NCBI GenBank assembly: GCA_028583405.1 | Contig: CM053253.1 | Coordinates: forward strand, 14,643,112 to 14,707,111 | Direction: 5' to 3' | Length of the DNA stretch: 64,000 nucleotides | DNA from: Pogonophryne albipinna | Taxonomy: Eukaryota; Chordata; Actinopteri; Perciformes; Artedidraconidae | The notes under the pieces: generated by a model | The model's input: the letters and a program-made list of their open reading frames with translations, nothing else | Databases searched by the model: none | Told to the model about the DNA's origin: nothing | Shown: piece by piece, positions 14,701 to 27,300 of the stretch | How positions within the stretch are numbered: the first letter of the stretch is position 1 | Layout of the letters: every line of letters starts with the position of its first letter | Program-made: the position numbers and the translations under genes

Positions 14701-17700
14701 ACTAGACTTGAGACACATTTCCGTGAATAAATTATGCCTGAAATGTATTTTGTCTTCACTGACCTGGGACTTTTAAACGTATACACGCACACACACAGAG
14801 AGGAGGCCAACTGAAGCAGGTACTATTTTAGAAATATGCGATTACATCACCGATGTTATGAAACCTAATGTAATACTGCTGGAGACTGCTATCTAGGAGG
14901 GAGATCCTTTCTGGTCACAAGTGGAAGCTCCATATGCTGATCAAAACTCTCTCCAAATGCCCCGCAGCCTCACATTATCTCATTGCCATGTTTCTCAGCT
15001 CTGCACGCAGATTGTTTGTGCACTAAATGCTTTGTCCAGTAACAAAAGCTCTCTCTCTCTTGCCAAAAAGTATCCTGACTCTGTCGATGAAAGTGAGCTT
15101 GTTTTTGGCAGGGTGCACGGCCTTGGCACTTCTTCAGGTAGGGGAGTAGAGGAGATCTTTCAGGCTGCTGAGCAAAGAGGTGTGTGTGGGCGATACTGGC
15201 TTTGTCCTCTCCTCTCCCACACGCTCACGTTTTGCCTCATGTGGGCTTCTTTTAGCGCTGCAGGAGCAGTAGTATAGCCCCTCGGCTACGTACGTAGGTG
15301 CAAATTGTCAGATATGAAGCATCGACAGAGGCAACCCACAGGTAGTGTGTGTCTGAAGCTGCTTAAGGTAAATAAGTTCAATGCTGTGTGGGATGAGTAA
15401 AGAATGGACCGACTGATCTAACATCTTTCCTTTGAACTTTGCTCTTTTTCAGCATATATCCAGCAGACACTGTGGTCAGCAAAGCACAACCCAGGTATAG
15501 TCCTTTCAAAGATGTGTGTTTTCTAAATCATCAGAACCCTTCATGATGTGTCAGTCCCTTCATCTCTTAATATTTGCTTCTGTCTGTACACTCTGTACCA
15601 GGTCAGTGTTCAAAAGTCGGGGCACTCTGGCTCTATCACATTAAGACCTGTGGCTCTAGCAATGTCTTTCTTTGCATTGAGGATAAGAAGCTTGCAGGGA
15701 CAAAAGCCCTTCATATATAAATTACAATGTTTCATTGCCATGCTGCATAAGAACCTCACACGTATGCTGTGAGAGTTGATTCCCACTGGGATCACATATG
15801 CTACAAGATGTATGCAATGTTTGTCCAGTACATTTCATTTGTGTGGAAACCAAGGACTTGTTGCATATGGACTCCATACATTTAAGGAATGTAGCATTTC
15901 TAAAATGCAATTTCTCTCTAAGCTTTTTGTATGTAGTCCCCCGTGAACCCCATACAGGCTAAAATTAAGCTCATGTTTACTGAGCGAAGGCCTTAAAAGC
16001 AGAAGTGTCTGTTTATTAAATATGAAGCTACCATATGATATGCATAATTCACAATAGTTATCATACATCCTATAAATAGAGAAGTTTACATCACAGTAAG
16101 GCAACCCCCTGCAGCCCCGCACAACAAAAACAGACCCACCACAGCTGCAGTTTCCATCATTCATTCACCATTTCTTGTTACTAAAGTCTACTGGAAATAG
16201 CATGTACATGTGACAGGATGAAGTACACTGGTGTAGGGCATATATTAATGAATTATTCACCTCTTACAGTACCCCCATTGATCCACTAAATAGGCGTATC
16301 CATTAACTGAGTGGCAGGTACTCGGCCTCAATCGCAGTGAGGAGCAGCCTTTTTAGCGGTCACTTTTTTCTTCGTTCCCAGGGTGACAGCACGAGACAAC
16401 GCCATGGTGACGGTTGCCGTGTCCCTGTGTCACACCACCTCTTCATCAACCTGAAGAGCTTTACCTACAACAGCATCAGCGAGGATGCAGACGTCTTCTT
16501 CTCTCTGTATGATACTCGGGAGGCCAAACAGATCAGGTATGGGGGGGGAATGTCAGTGCACTCATAACCAAATGATCCCCCGATGCAAACTGCACCCACA
16601 TATGTCCACACACTATGTCTGACCAGCAGATTGACTGAGGCCTTCTGTGGTTGACACTCTGAAACTGTGAACTGGCTTTTTTTGCAGTGAGAAGTTCATG
16701 GTGAAACTGAACAAAAATGGAGGACCAAAGAATCCAGAGAAGGTTGATCGTCTGTGTGCTCTCTTCACGGTAACATAAGTTCCCTTCAAGTCTTCAATAT
16801 AAATATTGTGTACTTTAAATACTTAAGGGACATTTTTCATCCCATTTCTCGTTAGGACCTAAGCAGTAAAGACTTGAAGAGAGATCTGTACATTGTTGCA
16901 CATGTCATAAGAACTGGTAAATATGGCACAGTGTTTAATAATAAAACAAATTGGTTTATCAATGTTTATGTTTTAGCGCATCCCTCTCCTTTCTGTTTCC
17001 AGGTCGAATGCTGCTGAACGACTCAAAGAAAGGCCCCCCCCATGTGCAGTACAGACGACCTTATGGCTGCGCAGTTCTTGCCATGAGTGACGTTTTCCAC
17101 ACGATCACAGACCTCAAAGAGGAGAAGGACTTTGTGCTCAAAGTTTACACGTGAGTTAAACCGGAGCTCTTCTTCATTATAAATACAGTCGCCCTAAAAA
17201 CTAATTTCTCTGGCATTTAAAGCGTGAAACTGAATATTATTTGTATACAGATGTCAGTTTAACTGCTTAGTAGAAGTTGCGTGGCTTCTGTTCTTTTAGA
17301 AATAGAGTTAAAGAGTCTACGCAGTGAGGCGGGAAATGTGACTGTTCTGCAAATGCCGTGCATGACAACCTAGTGCTCCAGTGTTGATGCCTGGTGTGTT
17401 TTGACCAGAATGATAATGAAGTGTCCTCTGGAAAATCAATAGCTGCTCACCCTGGGCCCGAGATAGGGCACTTGGCGTGTTGTGAATCTGGCTGCTTCTG
17501 TTAGGCTTCGCCACAGAGAGCCTCTCCTGTACGCCGGCCAACCCAGAGAAGGAGGGAGACACAGAGAAGGAGAGGGGAAGAGACCGGGGGAGATGACACT
17601 TAGATAATTGAGCAAAGTTAGAGGACAAAGAAAAAAACAACACCAAGCTCAGCACTTTCTCTTGTCAGTCAACAGCTAGGATGTCTCCTTGTGTCTGCAG

Positions 17701-20700
17701 TGTCCTCCCTAGCGTCCGCTCGGGGTCAGAGGTCATTCATGAGCTCTGCCATCCTGTTGTGTGCGTCATTTTTCACATGTTGTATTTTCCAGGATAACTT
17801 TACAGCTCAGTGTGAAATAAAGATTTTTTAGAATAGAAAGCTGTCGTTTATATTGGATTCCTCTGCCTAGGCGAAGAGCTCTTCCCTTTAAAAAGCAAGC
17901 AGTGATTCAGTGCTGAGCTGTCTCCAAACTGTCGGCTCCTATAATGCTCCAGTCTGTGCATTTCCCCATGCCATCCCAGGGGCCTACAGGCCCACAGTAA
18001 TGAAAAAGGCTGGTAGAGAGCTGGCTGTCAGGTTTGCTTAGTGAACTGTGCATTTGGGCTAATGTGCTGCTTGATAGCACCTCCCCCTGCTGCTACCTTT
18101 TCTCCAGGAGGAAATCGGCTCTGGGACACATGCTGTTCATGTAGTCCCCATGCACACAGTCCCAATCCCTCCATCTGGACCCACTAATGGGTGCGTTGTT
18201 AACAGCCCCACCCAACTGTCTCTCTCGACAGATGTAACAATGAGAACGAGTGGCATCAGATACAGGAGAACATCATCCGCAAGTCCAACACCAAGTACTC
18301 CGCTCCCAGCACCAACTATGGTAAATATGACGTCTCTACTGATCTGATCCCTGTTTGTTCTCCCCATGATTAAATTCACACCTTTTTTTCTTTCGGTTAG
18401 AATTTATAGAGAAGAAAATTCAACATTTGCTGCTATTGTTTTTATTCAAAGCAGTTCACAGCGAGTAAGCAAGTTAGGGGAGGTCTTGGGTCAAGGGCAG
18501 GTCATGTGACTGTGATTGTGCTATGGTATCTAGACATACAGACAATTATGGTTGTATTTTGTCACGATTTGAGAGCTCATTTCATTTGCTTATAGTCTTT
18601 TCTTTACCTTTAAAAAATCTATCTCTCTAAAGAAAGTGCTGCCTGCAGTGTTATAGGCACTATTTCCTTCCTCGAAGCAATGTATGTGGATTATTCTGAG
18701 AAAACAGGACATTTCTGTATCTTTGCCATAAACAGTGACTTCTGCTCCTGGCCAATAAATAGACTTAAATTGTCCTTGGTTAAGCCTATCAACTTCCAGC
18801 TGTAGCTTTATATTTAAAGGATAACTAAGGCAGTGGCTTCAATATTCTAAGCTAACACTCGGCAAGAAAATAAATATGGCTGCAAAGTATGCGTTCTCAT
18901 TGTGTTATATCGCAGAGGACTATAAGAACAAGCCAACTATTTATATTTCCAAGAATTAGGAAGTGTTCCTTTAGGATTTGTACAAAAATAGACATTACCC
19001 CAATATTAATGTATCTAGCAATGTTTGACAATGATGGATTGTATAGAAACTATAACCTCATATCCATGAATTTCAATAAAGACTTCACTGTATGTCACCC
19101 ACCCCTAACTGTCACTGTGATAATATTCACCTAAAGAAGAAAACACTTCAGCTCAGCCATTGAATTTGATCCTTTGAAAGATAATGCCAATCATCTTCTT
19201 GGTTCTGATTTAAAAATCTATCTTGCTTTGTGAAATGTTCAACATGTAGGCGTGATCTCTCCACTTCACTATTACTCTTTTTTTTATGTGCATCTCACAG
19301 TTTGATATATGACTCATGCCTTACAAAAATCTGTCACTAGATTTCTGTGGTAGCCATTTTTTTTCTTGCTTCTTTGCGGATTTTCACGACACGGTTTCTC
19401 CTTCCTCCCTCTGTTGTCCCTGGCTTCGATCACGTCTCTCCATCCACTCTCGTGTCTCTCTTTTCCTCCCCCACATTCTGACTAATGTCCTTTAAATACC
19501 CCTCTGTCCCTCCTTTTCCCGCCTGCCTTCTTCTTTGCCCCTACGCTTATACTTTCCCTTCAATTTCACATTCCTCCCACAACCCCACACCTCTTCATTT
19601 GCCTTTTTCGCCCCATTTTAACACACACAAATGTGCTTACTCTTGCCCCCAGGCCTCATCATTTCCCTGCAGCTGCTGCGAGGTGAGCTGGAGCAAATCC
19701 GACGGGAGAACCAGGCCGTGTTCAACAGGGCTCTGGCACTCACACGCAAACTGGGTTTCCCAGATGTCATCCTGCCAGGTGAGGAGGCAGAGAGCAGCGG
19801 GCGGTAATGGGGACGGAGAGTTCAAGGAGGAGGTGGAGACCAGAGGCCAGATGGCTTGGAGGAATGAAAAGAGGGGACGCTCACAGGTCAGGGTACAGAA
19901 GAAGCAGATGAAGGAGGACAGGGATAGGGCAAGGAGGTGAAAGATTAAATAGAAGAAACCCGCAGGAAACAGGAAGATGTAGGAGAGAGCAGAGTGTTGT
20001 GCCAAGGAAATGTTAATTTATTTATCTGCTGTACTTCCCTTTTTCATTTTGATGCTACTTTATACTGGTGCTACATTTTTCTACAGTTACTTTCTAGTTA
20101 CATTGAAAACATTGAGTAAAATAACAAAATACAATATTTGTACAACATTTTTTCAATAATAGTGGCCTTTTGTTACATTTCAGGGATGTCATGAGTTGTT
20201 AAAGAGACATTCCCTGTCTGCACTTCCAGAAAGTTTAATTTAAATAACTATGTGAGGCCCAAAGAGGTAAACATATTAAACATTTTACAAAAACAGCATA
20301 AACTAGAAGTGCCTTCAGAGAGAGCAGACCTCCGCCAAGACTGAATCCATAAGTGAAAGTAATGTGTGTATTCACCTCATGATTCAGATCTACTGCAATG
20401 GTTCTTGGTTCCTTTTTGGCCGATGTATCACCCTTGAACCAAGTTTCCTGAAAATCGGGTCAGTACGTTTTTCCGTGATCCTACTGACCGACAAACCGAA
20501 CAGATACTGAACCAAAAATATTACTTCCTTTACTGAGGTAATTAAAGAAGAATTCTCAGAAAATGAACTCAAATTAGTAGGGAAGAAGAATTTAGGTTCA
20601 TTGCATTTCCCATTTCCTCCTTCAACCTTCAGAGTTATCTTCGACCCTTTCCAGAGGACCCAGGATTGGGAACATCAAAATACACAGCTGTGTATAAAGT

Positions 20701-23700
20701 ATATAAATGCATCAGTATTACCGAGATAATGAGTAAGATTATGAGTGCAGGACTTTTACTTGTAATGCTATATTCTTAAATGTTTTTATTGTTACTGGTA
20801 CTTCTTCCACCACTGGTGTTTAGGAGGCTCTCGGATTTGTCATTCCCTACAGTATTTTTGTGAGATCTGCATTTAGGTCAGGTGCTGAGCAACTTATGAA
20901 AAGCAGAGGTCTTCAAAGATATCTCAAAGACAGAGAGAGAGAGAAAATCTGAGGTGTGTGTTTATTTCGGTATATTTCATCAGATATCATGGCTCTGCTT
21001 TTGTGCTTTGTGTACTGAGAATGTATGATCTTCTCCTCTCCTCTCCTCTCCTCTCCTCTCCTCTCCTCTCCTCTCCTCTCCTCTCCTCTCCTCTCCCAGC
21101 CTCTCCTCACCAGTTAGCCTGAAATACCTCCCAATATCACCTCTTGTGCCTCATGCGTCCCCAAGGAAATGACTTGGATATAAATAACTATAATCTGATT
21201 TTATAAATAACTGCAATATCTTCCTCCGCTGTTGCCACTGATATTTATTGCATTAAACACTGACCTCACAAAAGGTGCTGAGGCAGCCATGAGCTACAGT
21301 GTATTACAGCTCAGCGGGGTCATTTCTCATCAACTGGAACAATGACGTGTGGTGCACTGCACATCTTAGTCTTAATTTATGCTGACCACTCGCAGTTCAT
21401 CTGTGGGGCAGACGCTGACATGCACATTATAAAGTATTAACATCGCCAGGACAGGACACATGTTGGTTCTAATAGTCTACTGAGATGTCTATGCCGTGTT
21501 TTGACTCTAAACCTCAAGATTTTGTGCATGACTTCCTAGTTAGTGTGTCAAGCTTAAAGGAGTGCTCCGCAGATTTAGCCTTGCACTCTTCCGCATTGTT
21601 GCACTCACAAAAGGCCTAAAATGCATGTAGCAGAGCCACAGATATAGTCTCTTTTTTGTTCTTACTTGTTTAAACCTGACGCCCGTCGCTACCCATAATG
21701 CAATTTAATGTGGCAGTTGGGAGCAGAGATCAGGGTGTTATGCTAGCAGCTATTATTGTAGCATGGAGTGGAGATGAGGAGCGAGCGACAGATGTTTAGT
21801 AAACTTCACATATTCCTCCACCATGGATTGAGGAGAGCTGTGGCCCCTTGAGACATATTGCGTCTAAAAAATTGAAAAACTATAACTATTTTCCCCATAG
21901 ACTACCATTAAATAAGATGTGTGTGTTAAGCTATTGACAAAAAAGAAAAGTAGATTATTGATATTTTAACAATATAAGTTTTATAATTTTTAACCTTTGC
22001 CTAATTCTAGAAAATCAATTTCCATTTGGATCATCCTTATGCAGGCGTTAGGCTGCAACATGAAAGCAAGCGCTTCTGGCCTCTGTGAGCAATTTTAATA
22101 CAAGTGACACAATCAACCTCTAGCTATTCTAACTTTATAAAAAATATGTTTTCCCAACCGACAGGGCAGTAGTGCTCACCAGTCTTTGAAGTGTTGGTGG
22201 AATTTTCTTTTACTAACATTTCCCCTTCGTATTTGTCTTAGGTGACACACGCAACGACCTGTATCTGACCCTGGAGAGGGGAGAGTTTGAGAGGGGCGGC
22301 AAAAGCGTCCAGAAGAACATCGAAGTCACGCTCTACGTACTTTACGCCGACGGGGACACACTCAAAGTATGACACATGAGTTAATGAGTGTAATCTTTCT
22401 CCCATACTTCCTCATGTGTCATTAACACTAATTTGATACGTCGTTAACAGTATATGTCACTAAAAACAACCTACTGTGCTGCCTTTCTTCTCAGGACTGC
22501 ATCAGTTTGGGCAGCGGCGAGCCCAGCTCCAGCGAATATCGCTCTTTCGTCCTTTACCACAACAACAGCCCTCGCTGGAGTGAGATGGTCAAGCTGCCCA
22601 TTCCCATAGATCGTTTCAGAGGATCCCACCTACGCTTCGAGTTCAGACACTGCTCCAGTGAGTCACTAATGCAGCCCGGTGGCAGTCATCCCTCAGCGTA
22701 TGAGTTTATTCGGACAGATTGGATCACGCTCTGAGTTATACAAGTAGTTGGGCTGTGCTGATACAGTATGATGATGCATGATACTATGATGTGCTTCTTT
22801 TTAGCTAAAGACAAAGGAGAGAAAAAACTGTTTGGCTTTGCGTTCACTCCTCTGATGAGAGAGGACGGGACCACACTGTCAGATGAAAGCCATGAGCTAT
22901 ATGTGTACAAGGTATGTGCAGGTTTATTATATATTATATCTTAGTTTTATTCCACTCATGGAACAAAACATCGACACTTTAAGCAGTTTTTTTGTAGGCC
23001 AAGATGGAAAGGAGCAGGGAGGTCTTATTTTAGCTGCCCCTTACCCAAAAATAGATGGTCTGTTAATCACCGCTGCTTACAACCAATACTTTCAGTAACA
23101 TAAAACGATAAACACAACAAACTACCATTAACGAAACAGGTTACCTGACTTCTTAATGCTGTCTAATTATTCTTTTTCTATACATTTTATTAAACTTAAA
23201 GATGTCCATACAGCCCTTTAAATCATTTGTTAAAGAATTCCCCAGTTTAACGCCAACTACAGAGATACACATCTGCTTTAAAGAAGTCCGTGCAAACTGA
23301 TGCTTAAAGTTACATTTCCTTATATGTTGCTCATCATCTACCATCATCTGGTAGTATTATGTTTTTCACTAACTAGGGAAGTCTGTAATTCAGTAAAATC
23401 TTACATTTTTAACACACATATTAGATAATCAGTGTTCTGTATCAACTATAAAAAAAAAGATGCATAATGTCATAATGATTGTTGTTATATAACAATATTA
23501 ACAAGACACACTTTGCTGTCTCTTTAACTATGACCTTTGTGTCTTGAACTTTTAAATTAAAAGTCTCCCAGCTGTGGCGGGTGCCAGCTGCTGCCAGCGC
23601 TCTGTTTGTCTTCATTGTGTTTTCTCAGCAGTGGACCCTCGGTCACTCTGTGCTCTGCCAACATGTAAATAAATGCACCATCCATTTTCTCTGCTCTATT

Positions 23701-24150
23701 TCACTAGAAACATGTACAGTACATGTGATAGCTGAGCAACCCTGAGAGACTGATCAAACAGTGTACATTTAAAGTGTTGTTCAGGACTGTTAACCCTGTC
23801 CAGGTGAGTGGACATGAGTTGTCTCATACAACAATAATACAAGCATGACATAATCAACTAAGAGGATGTGAAAAAAAATCCAGTTGCCTTTTACTGGAAA
23901 AGATAATGTGCTGTATTTATCTATCATCAATTGAACAGCCTTAGAAACCTTTTGTGTGGGCGCACTTGTTGCTTTCTGGGTAGAGTGCATACCATTAGGG
24001 TCCTTATAGCACTGGTCTGGCATTTTACCCACTCTCTTCCCACTGTCTGTCTGTCTCACCGTCAAATAAATACAAAATGCCCAACGATGATTAAAGAAAT
24101 ATTCCTACTGTGCCACAATTTGTTACATATAATTATATACAACAGTATAT

Positions 24151-24181
<31 letters not shown>

Positions 24182-24298
24182 GGATAGATGGATAGATAGA
24201 TAGATAGATAGATGGATAGATAGATGGATAGATAGATAGATAGATGGATAGATAGATGGATAGATAGATGGATAGATAGATAGATAGATAGATAGATG

Positions 24299-24333
<35 letters not shown>

Positions 24334-27300
24334 GGATAGATAGATAGATAGATGGATAGATAGATAGATAGATAGATGGATAGATAGATAGATGGATGGA
24401 TAGATAGATAGATAGATGGATAGATAGATAGATAGATAGATGGATAGATAGATAGATGGATAGATAGATGGATAGATAGATAGATAGATGGATAGATAGA
24501 TAGATAGATGGATACTTTATTGATCCCAGTTTGGGAAATTATTTCGTCACAGAAGCAGAAGTGTGTTCAGACTTATATAATACAATACTTATAAAGTGGA
24601 AAAGAGAATTAACAATTACAAATAAAATGAAAAATATTATATCAAATATAATCAATATAAACAAAATAATATACAATATTCTGGATGATTAAAATAAAAA
24701 GTAAAAAATACAACAGGATCCAAAATACTACAGGTTAGATATGATTATCTGCATCCAGTTAGTTTGCAATATATGTATGATCAGTGTAACTTTGTTGTAA
24801 GCATCCTAAAGTATCCCCCTCAGAATAAAGAAAGTATGACAACCCCAACTTTCCGTCCCTAATGAAGATGATGATGGTTCAGTGCCATTGTTCGTTAACT
24901 TCTTTGACCTCCAAGTTGCCTTTAAACCATATTAAACCCTCTCGTTCCCTCTGGTATCTGTCCTCCAGTGTGATGAAAACGCCACCTTCAGTAACCAGGG
25001 TCTGTACCTGAGTCTGCCGTGCTGCAAAGAAGACTTCAACAGCTGCCCCAACCTGCCGGCCAACCTGCCCTTCCAGAGGAGTCCCAAAGAAACCTTCTCG
25101 GTCTCCACAATACTCTGCTCCACCAAACTCACACAAAATGGTAATTCACCATTTCACACGCTCTTATTTATATTTCCCCTTGGATTGAATTAAACTCAAT
25201 TTGAGTATACTCTGTTTCCAGTGGACCTGCTGGCTCTTCTCAACTGGAAGGCACATCCAGACAGGGTGTTGGACATCCTCGGTCGATTACGTCAGATTAG
25301 TGGAGAGGAGATTGTCAAGGTCACTGTCGTCATATTATTCATATTTCATGAAGAGAATTATTAATGTTTACCTTCTGTGCGGCAGGGGAGGTTATTGGGT
25401 GTACTTGACTATACGCTAAACAAAATATGTAATCTAATAACAGAAAAGACAGTAGTATAGTTTTCTAAGGTGCATTTTAAGTGTGACTTACTGATTATGT
25501 GTTTATAATATTATTATTTAACATATTTTACACTGTCTTTAATTTGTAAACCTCATTTCAGAACTACATTTTCATTTCTGTGTTTCTGGATGAATTGGCT
25601 ACCCTTTGTTTCTATTTTAGTTTCCAGCGAGGCCTTTAATGTGAAGCCTGTGTGTTCCTTTGTTTCTCCTCACAGTTCCTGCGAGATGTCCTGGATACGC
25701 TCTTCTGTCTTTTAGATGACAACACTGATAAATACGGACCGCTGGTTTTCCAGTCACTGGTAGGAAACTTAAAGGAGCATAAGTATACTCTACTACATGA
25801 TTTGTTTTGCCTGTAGCCAGAGAAAATAAGCTTAACATCTATATGAATATGTTTTTAGGTTTTCATCATCAACCTGCTCAGGGACAGCCGTTTCTACCAC
25901 TTCAGACCTGTCATGGACGCCTACATCCAAAACCACTTTGCTGGAGCTTTGGCATACAAGTAAAACATTAAAACACAAACGAAAATCTCAATTAAATAAC
26001 CTACAAAGTCACACTTGATGTTGAGCCTCATAATATTAAACTGTGTCTCTGCAGAGAGCTGATTCGATGTCTGAAGTGGTACATGGACCGCTCGGCAGAG
26101 GTCGTCCGGCAGGACCACATCCAGGAAGCCATGAGGGTAAAGTATCAATTCCCTTCCTTCGTGTCTTTCCTGGCTCCTTCAACTCGGATTAATTAGAAGG
26201 AAATTGTAACAGAGGAACTGATAAGGAGTAATGTGAAGCCATGTAAGGCCCCTTACAAAATCTGAATAGTGGAAACGTATCTTTCGTTTATTGAAATTCA
26301 TTGTGTGAAATTACATTTACATTCACTGACTGCAGTTCTCCCTCTGCTTCCTGCCCCCCCCCCCCCCCCCCCCCCCAGGCTCTAGAGTACCTGTTCAAGT
26401 TTATCGTCCAGTCTCGCATCCTGTACTCCAGAGCCACCTGTGGGATGGAGGAGGAGCAGTTCAGAGCGAGCATCCAGGAGCTTTTCCAGTCCATCCGCTT
26501 CGTCCTGAGTCTGGACAGCCGCAGCTCAGAGAACTTGGTGTTCACGCAGGTCAGAAAGTTCACACTAAACTCTACTGCTCTAAAGACGTACAGTGCGTCA
26601 ACTGGTCCGCAACTTTTTATCATATATGTTTTTATTTATCCATCATCTTACGTTTCATTCATGATTTATTGTTTACTTTTTATTTGTTAACTTGTTTCTA
26701 TTTTCATTCTTTTGACTTATTTCACCTCTCATCTGTGCATGTTGTGACTCATGCTTTAACCCCTCGCCCCGTCCTTGTCTTGCTCTGGGACAGTTTAGAG
26801 TTGTGAGCAGCTGCATGCTTTTCTGTGGTATCATGCTCCGGGGTCTCGTCCATCTCAGTAAGTCACAAGCGCCCCCCTGTGTTGGTTCCACAATGCAGTC
26901 GATGTAAAGGAAGATGTATTCCTAAATCAGTGCTAAATTGAGATTATGGCTGCGGAAGGCCATGTATTGTGTTTTAAAATGTTGGTGCTTCTTCTAAAGC
27001 AGGGGTGTCAAACTCAATTTCATTGTGGGCGACATTAGCATTATAGTTGCACTCAAAGGGCCGGTTATAACTTTAAGACTATATAAATATACATATATAA
27101 ATATATAATATATATTAAATAATGTATTATATTACATTATTGGCTCTGCATTCGATTATTATCAGTTCTGGTAATAACTTCATAAACAACTACGTCTGAA
27201 AGCAGAAGTCTAGGGCAAATAATTGAAAGCAACATTTTCAACAATTACACCAATTGTATTGTATATAATATTCTTTGCAAGCTCTTGCGGGCCACATAAC

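Larger units (their letters stand above)
19779..22241 (+). other. dock3: dock3 intron 14
   Basis: 2463 bp. It holds a degenerate LINE-like fragment (20320-20535) and a TCCTC microsatellite (21032-21097). A stretch from about 21555 starting TTAAAGGAGTGCTCCGCAGA may be another short repeat, but no second copy or inverted end was seen. Confidence 0.75.
22912..24968 (+). other. dock3: dock3 intron 17
   Basis: 2057 bp. It holds a 364-bp GATA/GGAT microsatellite (24151-24514) followed by a retroelement-type tail. No exon. Confidence 0.78.

Noticed and set aside
19485..20005. Open frames of 151 (+) and 122 (-) codons
   Set aside because: The plus frame does not match the dock3 frame of exon 14 and the minus one is antisense to it; pyrimidine-rich sequence keeps them open.
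24151..24514. Regular repeats resembling a CRISPR array
   Set aside because: The unit is only 4 bp with no spacers, in a vertebrate genome; it is a microsatellite.
24879..25136. Antisense open frames over dock3 exon 18
   Set aside because: Shadow of the real exon on the other strand.
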